Shown piece after piece: positions 43,998-52,148 of a stretch of DNA of 64,000 bases; position 1 is the stretch's first letter, and each line of letters begins with the position of its first letter. Position numbers and translations under genes: made by a program. Origin of the DNA: Streptomyces coeruleorubidus (GTDB taxonomy: Bacteria > Actinomycetota > Actinomycetes > Streptomycetales > Streptomycetaceae); the NCBI RefSeq assembly GCF_008705135.1, contig NZ_CP023694.1:4135001-4199000 (forward strand), written 5' to 3'. The notes under the pieces are model-generated. The model was not told where the DNA came from, ran no database searches, and saw only the letters and a program-made list of their open reading frames with translations.

Positions 43998-44279
43998 TCA
44001 GTCCACCACCTGTGGATCACGGAAGTAGTAGACGACCGTCACTCCCATGTCCGGGGTGTGCGTGTACACGACGGTGATCGCCTCAGCCGAGTCACGGGCC
44101 AGGGGTGTGGTGTACGTGTATTCCACGGACGGTGGCCGCCAGCCGGGGATCTCGCGACCCGCAGCCGGGTCGCGGGCGATGGCCGCGAGCGCGTCCCGGA
44201 CGACTTCCCGCTCCCCCTCCGTCAGGTCACCGAACGCCTTCCGCGCAGGCTCGGCCTCCTCCAACGGGACTTCGTTCAC
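43998..44279 (-). CDS. small RelE/ParE-like protein, putative toxin partner
   Basis: This 93-residue protein (MNEVPLEEAEPARKAFGDLT) overlaps the upstream gene by ATGA (44276-44279). The helix EREVVRDALAAIARDPAAGR and the strands YTYTTPLARDSAEAITVVYT, then GVTVVYYFRDP resemble the RelE/ParE fold, where a helical start is followed by a short beta sheet ending in a Y-x-I/V-x-R type strand. Sequence similarity is weak, so the toxin role is inferred from size, pairing and predicted fold. Confidence 0.55.
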   Translation of the reverse strand: MNEVPLEEAEPARKAFGDLTEGEREVVRDALAAIARDPAAGREIPGWRPPSVEYTYTTPLARDSAEAITVVYTHTPDMGVTVVYYFRDPQVVD

Positions 44280-44548
44280 ACGCCGCCCCCGGCTCGCGCC
44301 TCTTCAAGAGCCGCCATGATGTCGGGCGAGTTCCTGATCAGCACCCGGTGCCGGTAGGCCCGGACCACGGCTGCGGCGCCCGTGAGGTCGTTGGTCGGGG
44401 AGGCCCCTATGGCGGCCGCAAGCTCGTCCTCGAACCGTTCCCGGTCGCCCGGGAAGCCGTAGCGGCTGAGCGCACTGCGCAAATCGTCCACGGTCCGGAT
44501 CTCCGGCAGCGGCATCCCTGTCCAGCCGTGCTCGGGCTGTGCGCTCAT
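44276..44548 (-). CDS. DUF6247-like small protein, putative antitoxin partner
   Basis: ATG 44548 behind AGGAG gives 90 residues (MSAQPEHGWTGMPLPEIRTV). ALSRYGFPGDRERFEDELAA and RAYRHRVLIRNSPDI match the short helical pattern of the Streptomyces DUF6247 proteins. It overlaps the RelE-like gene downstream, so the pair is translationally coupled and arranged like an antitoxin-toxin module. A longer start at 44572 is possible but lacks a ribosome site. Confidence 0.6.
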   Translation of the reverse strand: MSAQPEHGWTGMPLPEIRTVDDLRSALSRYGFPGDRERFEDELAAAIGASPTNDLTGAAAVVRAYRHRVLIRNSPDIMAALEEARAGGGV

Positions 44549-44649
44549 GATCTGCTCCTGATGAAAGGGCATCGCTCCACCTCCCAGTATGGCGCCGCCT
44601 GCCCTGGACGGGCATCGCGCTCCATGGCCTACCGCCCGCACAGCCCCGC

Positions 44650-45090
44650 TCACCACGCTGCCGCTCCGCCCCCGCACTCGGCCCACAGCAGCTTGCCGCC
44701 CTTCGACGCGCCCAGCTCGCGGAGCACCGACGCGCCCCATGCGTCCGCGCAGGCCCACACGAGGGGGAGGCCGCGGCCGTGCTCGGCATCCAGTGGGGGC
44801 GCCGGTGATTCTCCGTTCGAGAAGCCGGGCGGGACACGAGGGTCTGTGTCCCATACGGCCACACGGAGCCGGCCGGGCTCCGCCGAGCGGACTCGGAGGG
44901 CGTACGGCCCTTTGGTGTGGCAGTGCGAGTTCGCCAGCAGTTCGGCGGCCAGGAGTTCCGCCGTCGGGACGAGTTCGGGCATCTCGTGAGCGGCGAGAAT
45001 GAGTCTGAGGGCGCCGCGTGCGATGCCGGGGGCGCGTGGATCGTGCGGCAGGTGCAGGGTGTAGTTCCAGGACGGGGATACGGTGGCCAT
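44650..45090 (-). CDS. ATP-binding (HATPase_c_2, anti-sigma/SpoIIAB-like) protein
   Basis: ATG 45090 gives 146 residues (MATVSPSWNYTLHLPHDPRA). The kinase-like ATP site reads LLAAELLANSHCHTKGPYAL (N box) and DAEHGRGLPLVWACADAWGA (G box). Such short ATPases pair with XRE and DUF397 genes in Streptomyces developmental or regulatory clusters of the whiJ/abaA type. It diverges from the XRE gene with a perfect palindrome between. Kinase activity on an anti-anti-sigma factor is not shown by context. Confidence 0.85.
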   Translation of the reverse strand: MATVSPSWNYTLHLPHDPRAPGIARGALRLILAAHEMPELVPTAELLAAELLANSHCHTKGPYALRVRSAEPGRLRVAVWDTDPRVPPGFSNGESPAPPLDAEHGRGLPLVWACADAWGASVLRELGASKGGKLLWAECGGGAAAW

Positions 45091-45199
45091 CGGAAGTCTC
45101 CGGTTACTGAGGGGAGTTGGACGGGTGCCTGGTGTCTCTGCCGTGGCGTCCCACGGTGCGCTTCCAGGTCGGGCGCCTGAGGAGGAAGATAGGGCCTCG

Positions 45200-45214
45200 G
45201 CAAATGACATTTGC
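45200..45214. promoter_or_regulatory. perfect palindrome GCAAATG-A-CATTTGC, candidate XRE operator
   Basis: Two exact 7-bp arms around a single base lie between the divergent ATP-binding gene and the XRE gene. The position suits autoregulation of both genes by the XRE protein. Confidence 0.65.
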
Positions 45215-45291
45215 GCGATCCGGAGATACTTCGGCCAACTTCCCTTCGTGTGGGTGACTTGCGACGGAACGTATGTCCAGGAGGCGTTCAC

Positions 45292-46143
45292 ATGCCCGCA
45301 AGACCGCCTCTGACGGCCCGCCGCCTCCGGCTCGCCGTGGAGCTGCGCAAGATGCGCGAACGTGCGGGCATGACGGCGACCGAGGCCGCACGTGCGCTCG
45401 GTACGAGCCAGGGGCAGCTCAGCAACGTGGAGTCGGGCCGCTTCGGAGTGAGCCCCGAGCGCATCCGGGCTCTGGCCCGCATCTACTCATGCGCGGACCA
45501 GGGGTTCATCGAGGCTCTGGTCGACCTGGCGACCGACAAGACGTTCGGCTGGTGGGAGTCGTATCGCGAAGTACTGCCATCAGGGCTCCTCGACCTGGCC
45601 GAACTGGAGCACCACGCCATCGCCGTACGCACGGCGTACACCTCCCACATGCCGGGGCTGCTCCAGACCGCCGATCACGCGCGTGAGATCTTCCGGCACG
45701 TCATCCCCTCACCGACGCCCCCCGAGGTCGAGCACCGCGTCTCCCACCGGATCAAACGGCAGGGAGTGCTGTACGGGGACAATCCGACTCCGTACGGGAC
45801 GACCGTGCACGAGGCTGCCCTGCAGATGCGCGTCGGCGGACGGAACGTGGCGCGTACCCAGTTGCAGCACTTGCTCGACATGAGCGAACGCGAGCACATC
45901 ACGATCCGCGTGCTTCCGTACGACGTCGGCGCTTTCCCCGGGGCCGGTCAGTCGATCAACTACCTGTACGGCACTGTGCCGCAACTCGACACCGCGCAAC
46001 TCGACCAGTTTCACGGCCCCGCCCTCCTCGACGCCGAGGCCCTCCTGGACAAGTACCGGAACCTGCTCGACATCGTGGAAGCCATCGCACTCAGTCCCGA
46101 GAAGTCCCGGGATCTGATCCACTCCATCGCCCAGAACCTGTAA
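45292..46143 (+). CDS. XRE-family regulator with DUF5753 domain
   Basis: ATG 45292 behind GGAGG gives 283 residues. The helix-turn-helix is RLAVELRKMRERAGMTATEA, then LGTSQGQLSNVESGRFGVSP. DUF5753 follows with SHMPGLLQTADHAREIFRHV, HRVSHRIKRQGVLY and HITIRVLPYDVGAFPGAGQS. It belongs to the same family as the genes at 7772 and 27596. With the divergent ATP-binding gene and the DUF397 gene 10 bp downstream it forms a complete whiJ-type triad. The likely operator is the palindrome at 45200. Confidence 0.92.
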   Translation: MPARPPLTARRLRLAVELRKMRERAGMTATEAARALGTSQGQLSNVESGRFGVSPERIRALARIYSCADQGFIEALVDLATDKTFGWWESYREVLPSGLLDLAELEHHAIAVRTAYTSHMPGLLQTADHAREIFRHVIPSPTPPEVEHRVSHRIKRQGVLYGDNPTPYGTTVHEAALQMRVGGRNVARTQLQHLLDMSEREHITIRVLPYDVGAFPGAGQSINYLYGTVPQLDTAQLDQFHGPALLDAEALLDKYRNLLDIVEAIALSPEKSRDLIHSIAQNL

Positions 46144-46153
46144 GGGAGCCGAC

Positions 46154-46441
46154 ATGTCCCCGCACCGCTGGCAGAAGTCGTCCTACTGCCAGGAAGGCGA
46201 TGCCTGCGTCCACATATCCGTCAGCCCGGACTCCGTCCACATAACCGACCGCCCCGACCCGCCCCGAGCCATCCTCACCACCAGCCACACCGCATTCCGC
46301 GCCCTGCTCTCCTACGCCAGGTCGGCCACGACCGCCGCGTGGTCGGAGGGCCAGACCCCGTCCACCGGGCCGTCGCACGCCCGCCGGACGTCCCGTACGT
46401 GGCCGAGTCCCCCGGGGCCGGGCGGGCCCACGTGGATGTAG
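46154..46441 (+). CDS. DUF397 protein with an unusual C-terminal extension
   Basis: This 95-residue protein (MSPHRWQKSSYCQEGDACVH) carries the DUF397 core, W-x-KSSYCQEGDACVHIS, then VHITDRP and a final TAFRALLSYARS at about residues 46-57. DUF397 proteins usually end there. The remaining 38 residues (from ATTAAWSEGQTPSTGPSHAR) read antisense through the 3' end of the convergent endonuclease-family gene, overlapping it by 130 bp. Loss of the ancestral stop is the simplest explanation. Confidence 0.75.
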   Translation: MSPHRWQKSSYCQEGDACVHISVSPDSVHITDRPDPPRAILTTSHTAFRALLSYARSATTAAWSEGQTPSTGPSHARRTSRTWPSPPGPGGPTWM

Positions 46442-47124
46442 TCGATGCGCGCGCTCGGCTCGTGGGTCGGCGCCACGTACGGGTTGGCCGCGTCCCAGGT
46501 GGCGGAGGGGGCGGCCGGGTCGGCGTACTCCCAGGCGTCGAGGAGGACCTGGCGGGGCACGGCCGGGGCGGTCTTGTAGCCGCCGAGGAGGCGGATCTCG
46601 TCGGAGTCGGGCCAGGCGTTGAGGTCGCCGGTGACGACGGGCGGGAACGGCGTGTCGCCGCGGTGCCGGTCGACGAACTCGGCGAGCGCGGCGACCTGGC
46701 GGCAGCGGACCGCCGAGGCGTGCACGGCGGAGGTGAAGTGGGTGGTGAAGAAGGGGATGTCGTGGCCGGGGCCGGCCAGGCGGGCGTAGAGGGCCAGCCG
46801 GCCGTCGTCCGTGTCGGCCGGGGCGGGCAGCGGCAGCATGTCCCGGTCCACGACCGGCCATCTGCTGAGCACGGCGTTGCCTATGTCCACCGTGGGATCC
46901 CCGATCCGCCGCCGCCAGCGCTCCGGTGCGGGCGAGGCGGCCCAGGCGCAGTGCAGGCCCAGCTCACCGGCCAGCCACTCGGCGAGGTTCTCACCGTCGG
47001 CGGCCCACACCTCCTGGAGGCCGACGACGTCGGGGCGCAGCTCCCTCAGGGCCGTGAGAATCGCCTTCTGCCGTGCCTGCCAGGGCCCGAAGCGCCACCA
47101 CAGGTTCCACGTCACGATCCGCAT
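46312..47124 (-). CDS. endonuclease/exonuclease/phosphatase family protein
   Basis: This 270-residue protein (MRIVTWNLWWRFGPWQARQK) shows the EEP fold: TWNLWW near the start, VVGLQEVWAADG with the catalytic Glu, VVTGDLNAWPDSDEI with the Asp-x-Asn, and PSDHAAVVADL with the SDH catalytic pair at the end. It could hydrolyse phosphodiesters of DNA, RNA or phosphoinositides. No signal peptide, so cytosolic. Its 3' end overlaps the DUF397 tail. Confidence 0.88.
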   Translation of the reverse strand: MRIVTWNLWWRFGPWQARQKAILTALRELRPDVVGLQEVWAADGENLAEWLAGELGLHCAWAASPAPERWRRRIGDPTVDIGNAVLSRWPVVDRDMLPLPAPADTDDGRLALYARLAGPGHDIPFFTTHFTSAVHASAVRCRQVAALAEFVDRHRGDTPFPPVVTGDLNAWPDSDEIRLLGGYKTAPAVPRQVLLDAWEYADPAAPSATWDAANPYVAPTHEPSARIDYIHVGPPGPGGLGHVRDVRRACDGPVDGVWPSDHAAVVADLA

Positions 47125-47236
47125 CCGCAGCCACCCGCTCTCGTCCCGCCGCGTGAGGGATCATTGAAGCAGGACCGCTGTGGGAGCAGGAACCGTTGCG
47201 GAATCCGTGAGAGCTCGTGCGAAGGAGACCCCGACG

Positions 47237-47629
47237 ATGTCCCGTGTCGCCGACCTGAGGTTCCGCGCCGCCACGTCCTTCCAGCGCCGCGTCAACCCGA
47301 TCGTGCGCCGCCTCCCCCTCCAGACCGTCCTGGAGACGAAGGGCCGCGTCTCGGGCCTGCCCCGCCGCACCCCGGTGGGCGGCCGCCGCGTCGGCGACTC
47401 CTTCTGGCTGGTGTCGGAGTTCGGCGAACGGTCGCAGTACGTGCGCAACATCAAGGCCGATCCGCGGGTGCGGGTGCGGATCCGGGGGCGGTGGCACACG
47501 GGGACCGCACACCTGCTGCCGGACGACGACCCGGTGGCGCGACTGCGGCGGCTGCCCAAGGTCAACGGTCTGGGGGTGCGGGCGTTCGGGACGGACCTGC
47601 TGACGGTGCGGGTGGATCTGGCCGGCTGA
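47237..47629 (+). CDS. deazaflavin-dependent nitroreductase family protein
   Basis: ATG 47237 behind GAAGGAG gives 130 residues (MSRVADLRFRAATSFQRRVN). The split beta-barrel family signature is LETKGRVSGLPRRTPVGGRR, then GDSFWLVSEFGERSQYVRNI and WHTGTAHLLPDDD. Family members use F420 to reduce nitro or quinone substrates, or act as quinone reductases. Three LLM-type enzymes and fbiC nearby support F420 supply. It converges on the aldehyde dehydrogenase with 21 bp between stops. Confidence 0.85.
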   Translation: MSRVADLRFRAATSFQRRVNPIVRRLPLQTVLETKGRVSGLPRRTPVGGRRVGDSFWLVSEFGERSQYVRNIKADPRVRVRIRGRWHTGTAHLLPDDDPVARLRRLPKVNGLGVRAFGTDLLTVRVDLAG

Positions 47630-47650
47630 CGGCCCCCGGGCGCACGGCCC

Positions 47651-49102
47651 TCAGCCCGGCCACACGATCGCCTGCACCTCGCTGTACGCGTGCAGGGCGT
47701 ACGAGCCGACGTCCCTGCCGACGCCGCTCTTCTTGAAGCCGCCGAAGGGGGCCTCCATGTTGCGGCCCACGGTGTTGATCCCGACACCGCCCGCCCGCAG
47801 GCGCCGCGCCACCCGGAAGGCCCTGGCCACGTCGGACGACCAGACGTAGTCGATGAGGCCGTAGTCGGTGTCGTTGGCCAGGGCCACGCCCTCCTCCTCG
47901 TCGTCGAAGGGGATGACGGCCACCACCGGGCCGAAGATCTCCTCGCGGGCCACGCGCATATCGTTGGTGCAGTCGCCGAGGAGGGTCGGGGTGACGTAGA
48001 AGCCGGTCGGCAGGGAGGGGCGTTGGCCGCCGGTGACGACCACCGCGCCTTCCTTCCGGCCCAGTTCGACATACGACTCGACCCGGTCCCGGTGGGCCGC
48101 CGAGATCACCGGCCCGACCACCGTGTCCGGCTCCCGGGGGTCCCCCACCTTCAACCGGGCCGCGTACTCGGCCAGTTGCCCGACCAGGCGGTCGTAGATC
48201 CCGCGCTGCGCCAGCACCCGGGTCGGTGCCGTGCAGATCTGGCCGCTGTAGAAGGAGAAGGTGGTGCCGATGCCGGACAAGGCCGAGCCGATGTCGGCGT
48301 CGTCGAGGACGACCGCCGCGCCTTTGCCGCCGAGCTCCATCAACTGCCGTTTCATGTCGCGCCCGCACACCTCGGCGATGCGCTGCCCGACCGCCGTGGA
48401 GCCGGTGAAGCTGACCATGTCGACGTCCGGTGAGGCCACGGCCGCCTCACCGACCTCTGTCCGTGCACCGCTGACCACGTTCACCACGCCGGGCGGCACA
48501 CCGGCGGCCTCCAGCGCCTGAGCCATCCGGTAGACCGACAGCGGATCCTGGGGTGCCGGCTTCACCACGACCGTGTTGCCCATCGCCAGAGCGGGGGCGA
48601 TCTTGCCCGCCGGGTTTGCCCAGGGGTTGTTGTACGAGGTGATGCAGGTGACGACACCGACGGGCTGGCGGACGGCGAGTGCGCCCATGACGCCCGCCCG
48701 CCCCATCGGCCCGGCCTCGTTGATCTGCGGCGGGATCGCCCACTCGGCGGGCTCCACGCGCGCGTAGCGCCGGAAGCGGGCGGCGGCGACGCCGACCTGC
48801 ATGCCGCGTGCGGTACCGGTGGTCGCGCCGGTCTCCGCCCGGGCCAGCTCGGCGTACGGCACGAGACGGTCCCGGATGATGTCCGCGGCGCGGGCGAGCA
48901 TCGCGGCCCGCTCCTCCGCGGGCGTTGCCGACCACGGCCCGAAGGCCTCGCGGGCCGCGGCGCAGGCAGCGTGCACCTGATCCCGCGAGGCCTCCGGCGC
49001 CCACCCGACGGTCTGCTCGGTCGCCGGGTCGATCACCTCGTAGTGGCCGCCGTCCGGCTCCACCCAGGAGCCGCCGACGAACAGCGGCTGCCGTGCCGTC
49101 AC
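47651..49102 (-). CDS. aldehyde dehydrogenase
   Basis: GTG 49102 overlaps the stop of the amidohydrolase (GTGA), giving 483 residues. The NAD-binding fold starts with VVTCITSYNNPWANPAGKIA and VVVKPAPQDPLSVYRMAQAL. Catalytic residues are seen: Glu in RQLMELGGKGAAVVLDDADI and Cys in FSFYSGQICTAPTRVLAQRG. EEIFGPVVAVIPFDDEEEGV and PFGGFKKSGVGRDVG close the family pattern. It oxidises an aldehyde of the pathway served by the LLM oxidoreductase and amidohydrolase upstream. It is the last gene of a leftward operon controlled by sites at 52062 and 52123. Confidence 0.95.
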   Translation of the reverse strand: MTARQPLFVGGSWVEPDGGHYEVIDPATEQTVGWAPEASRDQVHAACAAAREAFGPWSATPAEERAAMLARAADIIRDRLVPYAELARAETGATTGTARGMQVGVAAARFRRYARVEPAEWAIPPQINEAGPMGRAGVMGALAVRQPVGVVTCITSYNNPWANPAGKIAPALAMGNTVVVKPAPQDPLSVYRMAQALEAAGVPPGVVNVVSGARTEVGEAAVASPDVDMVSFTGSTAVGQRIAEVCGRDMKRQLMELGGKGAAVVLDDADIGSALSGIGTTFSFYSGQICTAPTRVLAQRGIYDRLVGQLAEYAARLKVGDPREPDTVVGPVISAAHRDRVESYVELGRKEGAVVVTGGQRPSLPTGFYVTPTLLGDCTNDMRVAREEIFGPVVAVIPFDDEEEGVALANDTDYGLIDYVWSSDVARAFRVARRLRAGGVGINTVGRNMEAPFGGFKKSGVGRDVGSYALHAYSEVQAIVWPG

Positions 49103-50829
49103 CTCGTGCTCACCGTCTCCGTGTCCCGGCCCGAGCGCAGCACCCGGCCCGGTACGGCGCCGGTCACCACGTCGTCCCGGATCGCCTCGACCCCGTTGAC
49201 CCACACGGCGCGCACGCCCAGTGCCCGGGAGTCCAGCCGCGGGCTGTCACCCGGCAGGTCGTGCACCAGGGTGGCCGGGCCCGCGTCGATCCGCTCCGGG
49301 TCGAACAGGACGAGGTCCGCATGCCAGCCCTCCCGCACCTGCCCCCGCTCCCGCAGGCCGAAGAGCCGGGCCGGGTCGTCGGTCAGCATCTTCACGGCCT
49401 GCTCCACACCGACCAGCTTCCGGCCCCGCAGACAGTCCCCGAGGAACCGGGTCGTGTACGGCGCCCCGCACATCCGGTCCAGATGCGCACCCGCGTCGGA
49501 CCCGCCGAGCAGCACGTCCTCGTGCTGCCAGGTCTCCGCCCGCAGCGCCCAGGACGCCGGGTCGTTGTCGGGCGGCATCGGCCACAACACCGTGCGCAAC
49601 TCGTCGTTGGCGCAGATCTCCACCAGGCACGCGAAGGGCTCCTGGCCGCGCTCCTCGGCGATGTCCTCGACCACCCGCCCGGTCAGCCCGGCGTTCGCCT
49701 CGCTGTAGGTGTCGCCGATGACGTACCGCCCGAAGTTCGCCAGCCGCCGGAAGACGCCCGCCTCCTTGGACCGGGCGCGCCGCAGCATCCCGTCCCGTAC
49801 GTCCGGGTCGCGCAGCTTCTCGATCCGCTCGGGCACGGGCAGGCCGAGAATCGGCCCCCACCCGGGGATGAGGTTGAGCGCGCAGAAAGTCCCCAGCGAC
49901 ATGTTCATCGGCGTGAGGATCGGCATGGTCAGCGCAACGACCCGGCCGCCCGACTTCCTTGCCTGCTCGCTCGCCAGGAGCTGCCGGGGCACCCGCTCGG
50001 GCACGCCCGCGTCGATGGTCAGGACGTTCCAGTTCAGCGGCCGCCCCGCCGCCGCGCTCATCTCGGCGAACAGGTCGATCTCCGCGTCGCTGAACTGATC
50101 CAGACAGCCCGCGACGATCGCCTCGATCTGCGTGCCCTCGTGCTCTCCGACGGCCCGCGACAGCGCCAGCAGCTCGGCCGGCCCGGCGTGCCGGGAGGCG
50201 ACCGGCTTCCCGTCGCCGTCGGAGTGGCTGGTCGACTGGGTGGTGGACAGCCCCCAGGCCCCGGCGTCCATGGCCTCCCGCAACAGCCGGACCATCGCCG
50301 CCAGTTGCTCCCCGGTCGGCTGCCCGCCGATGGCCTGCGGCCCCATCACGTACCGCCGCAGCGCACAGTGCCCCACCATGAACCCGGCGTTGACGGCGAT
50401 CCGCCCCTCCAGGGCGTCCAGGTACTCCCCGAAGGAATGCCAGGTCCAGGGCGCCCCCTCCTCCAGCGCCACCAGCGCCATGCCCTCGACCTTCGACATC
50501 ATCCGCCGCGTGTAGTCGGCGTCCTCGGGCCGGTCCGGGTGCAGCGGAGCGAGGGTGAACCCGCAGTTCCCCCCGGCGACGGTGGTGACCCCGTGGTTGA
50601 GGGAGGGCGTGGCGTACGGATCCCAGAAGAGCTGGGCGTCGTAGTGGGTGTGGGGGTCGACGAAGCCGGGGGCGAGGACGAGGCCGTGCGCGTCCTCGCT
50701 TGTGCGCGCTTCTTGAGCGACCTCACCGATGACGGCGATCCGCCCGTCCTGGATGCCGACGTCGGCGACACGGCCGGGCCCACCGGTCCCGTCGACGACG
50801 GTCGCCCCCTTGATGACGTGATCGAGCAT
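49099..50829 (-). CDS. D-aminoacylase-like amidohydrolase
   Basis: ATG 50829 behind GAGGAG gives 576 residues; GTG 50835 is an alternative. The amidohydrolase fold opens with IKGATVVDGTGGPGRVADVG, and the metal motif APGFVDPHTHYDAQLFWDP has HxH near residues 63-65. GVTTVAGGNCGFTLAP follows. LLGGSDAGAHLDRMCGAP late in the chain provides the Asp. These enzymes deacylate N-acyl-D-amino acids or act on other cyclic amides. It is the second gene of the LLM/amidohydrolase/aldehyde dehydrogenase operon, where it may open a ring or amide; the substrate is not known. Confidence 0.88.
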   Translation of the reverse strand: MLDHVIKGATVVDGTGGPGRVADVGIQDGRIAVIGEVAQEARTSEDAHGLVLAPGFVDPHTHYDAQLFWDPYATPSLNHGVTTVAGGNCGFTLAPLHPDRPEDADYTRRMMSKVEGMALVALEEGAPWTWHSFGEYLDALEGRIAVNAGFMVGHCALRRYVMGPQAIGGQPTGEQLAAMVRLLREAMDAGAWGLSTTQSTSHSDGDGKPVASRHAGPAELLALSRAVGEHEGTQIEAIVAGCLDQFSDAEIDLFAEMSAAAGRPLNWNVLTIDAGVPERVPRQLLASEQARKSGGRVVALTMPILTPMNMSLGTFCALNLIPGWGPILGLPVPERIEKLRDPDVRDGMLRRARSKEAGVFRRLANFGRYVIGDTYSEANAGLTGRVVEDIAEERGQEPFACLVEICANDELRTVLWPMPPDNDPASWALRAETWQHEDVLLGGSDAGAHLDRMCGAPYTTRFLGDCLRGRKLVGVEQAVKMLTDDPARLFGLRERGQVREGWHADLVLFDPERIDAGPATLVHDLPGDSPRLDSRALGVRAVWVNGVEAIRDDVVTGAVPGRVLRSGRDTETVSTR

Positions 50830-50917
50830 GAGCACTCAACTCCTCGAGCTGCATGTCCCTCAGGGGCGCGGGGAACTGCGCGACCAGCCCCCACACACCC
50901 GCACCCGCCAACGGCGA

Positions 50918-52036
50918 TCAAACACCCCTACGGAACCGCGAAGTCCGATGCACAGGATCCGTATCGATCTTCGGAATCACGTGCTCCCCGACCAGCCGAA
51001 TCGTCTGCAGGGTCTCGTCCTTCGGCACCCCCACCGGCAGCCCGAAACTCAGCTGGTCCGCCCCCGCCTGCTCCCACCGCTTGCACTGCGTGAGCACCTC
51101 GTCCGGATCGCCGCAGATCAGCAGCTCCTCCTCGATGAGGACCTCCACGAGCTCCTCGGTGTACTCCGGCAGCGTCTCCGGCCACACCGGAAACCCCTCG
51201 GGCCGGGGAAACGTGTCGTGGTACCGGAACACCAGCGACGGCAGATAGTGCAGCTGCCCGTTCGCCGCGATCCGCACCGCCTCCTCGTGCGTCGGCGCAC
51301 AGATCGCCGTCGTCGTCACCATCACGTTGTCGTTGACGAAGTCACCGACCGGCTCGGCGTCCACGATCGCCGTCTTGTACTGCTCCAGCACCCACTCCAT
51401 GTCGGAGACCTTCTGCACGCTGAAGCCGAGCACCCCGAGCCCCTTCTGCGCGGCCATGGCGTACGACGGAGGCGACCCGGCCGCGTACCACATCGCCGGG
51501 TGCGAGCCGCCGTACGGCTTCGGCAGGACCTTCCTCGGCGGCAGCGACCAGTGTTTGCCCTGGAAGCCGGCGTACTCGTCCTGGAGCCACATCTTGGGGA
51601 ACTCGGCGATGGTCTCTTCCCAGATCTCCTTGGTGTGGTTCATGTCGGTCACCCCCGGCATGAAGCCCAGGATCTCGTGCGAGCCGGCACCCCGCCCGCT
51701 GCCGAACTCGAACCGTCCCTTGCTGAGATGGTCGAGCATGGCGACCTTCTCGGCGACCTTCACGGGGTGGTTGACCGGGGCGAGCGGGTTGAAGATGCCC
51801 GAGCCGAGGTGGATCCGCTCCGTGGCGTGGGCGAGATACCCGAGGAAGACGTCGTTGGCGGACAGGTGCGAGTACTCATCCAGGAAGTGGTGCTCGGAGG
51901 CCCAGGCGTACTTGAAGCCGGACTTGTCCGCCTGGATGACGTACTCGGTCTCCTCCATCAGCGCCTTGTGCTCGGCGAGCGGGTCGGTTTCAGCCCGTTT
52001 GCCCACGTATCCCTGTACGAAGACCCCGAATTCCAA
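50918..52036 (-). CDS. LLM-class flavin-dependent oxidoreductase
   Basis: This 372-residue protein (MEFGVFVQGYVGKRAETDPL) has the luciferase-like barrel with YAWASEHHFLDEYSHLSAND, IHLGSGIFNPLAPVNHPVKV and LDHLSKGRFEFGSGRGAGSH. It is longer than F420 enzymes such as the one at 38236 and more like monooxygenases that open rings or oxidise C-H bonds. It begins a leftward operon 26 bp after a perfect operator, followed by an amidohydrolase and an aldehyde dehydrogenase. The substrate is unknown. Confidence 0.9.
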   Translation of the reverse strand: MEFGVFVQGYVGKRAETDPLAEHKALMEETEYVIQADKSGFKYAWASEHHFLDEYSHLSANDVFLGYLAHATERIHLGSGIFNPLAPVNHPVKVAEKVAMLDHLSKGRFEFGSGRGAGSHEILGFMPGVTDMNHTKEIWEETIAEFPKMWLQDEYAGFQGKHWSLPPRKVLPKPYGGSHPAMWYAAGSPPSYAMAAQKGLGVLGFSVQKVSDMEWVLEQYKTAIVDAEPVGDFVNDNVMVTTTAICAPTHEEAVRIAANGQLHYLPSLVFRYHDTFPRPEGFPVWPETLPEYTEELVEVLIEEELLICGDPDEVLTQCKRWEQAGADQLSFGLPVGVPKDETLQTIRLVGEHVIPKIDTDPVHRTSRFRRGV

Positions 52037-52061
52037 GGAGATTCACCGCCCCACGGTTATT

Positions 52062-52078
52062 TCTGACGAGCCGTCAGA
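52062..52078. promoter_or_regulatory. palindromic operator TCTGACG-N3-CGTCAGA (site 2)
   Basis: Perfect 7-3-7 palindrome 26 bp upstream of the LLM-oxidoreductase start; arms are identical to those of site 1. Confidence 0.7.
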
Positions 52079-52122
52079 TGGATGGCTCCGACTGTTCCAC
52101 CGCTCCTCGGGAGCGTCAATAG

Positions 52123-52137
52123 CTGACGGTTCGTCAG
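52123..52137. promoter_or_regulatory. palindromic operator CTGACG-N3-CGTCAG (site 3)
   Basis: Perfect 6-3-6 palindrome between the end of the SDR gene and the LLM-oxidoreductase gene, 45 bp upstream of site 2. The two sites are 61 bp apart from start to start, close to six helical turns. Confidence 0.65.
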
Positions 52138-52148
52138 GTAGTGGCGGA

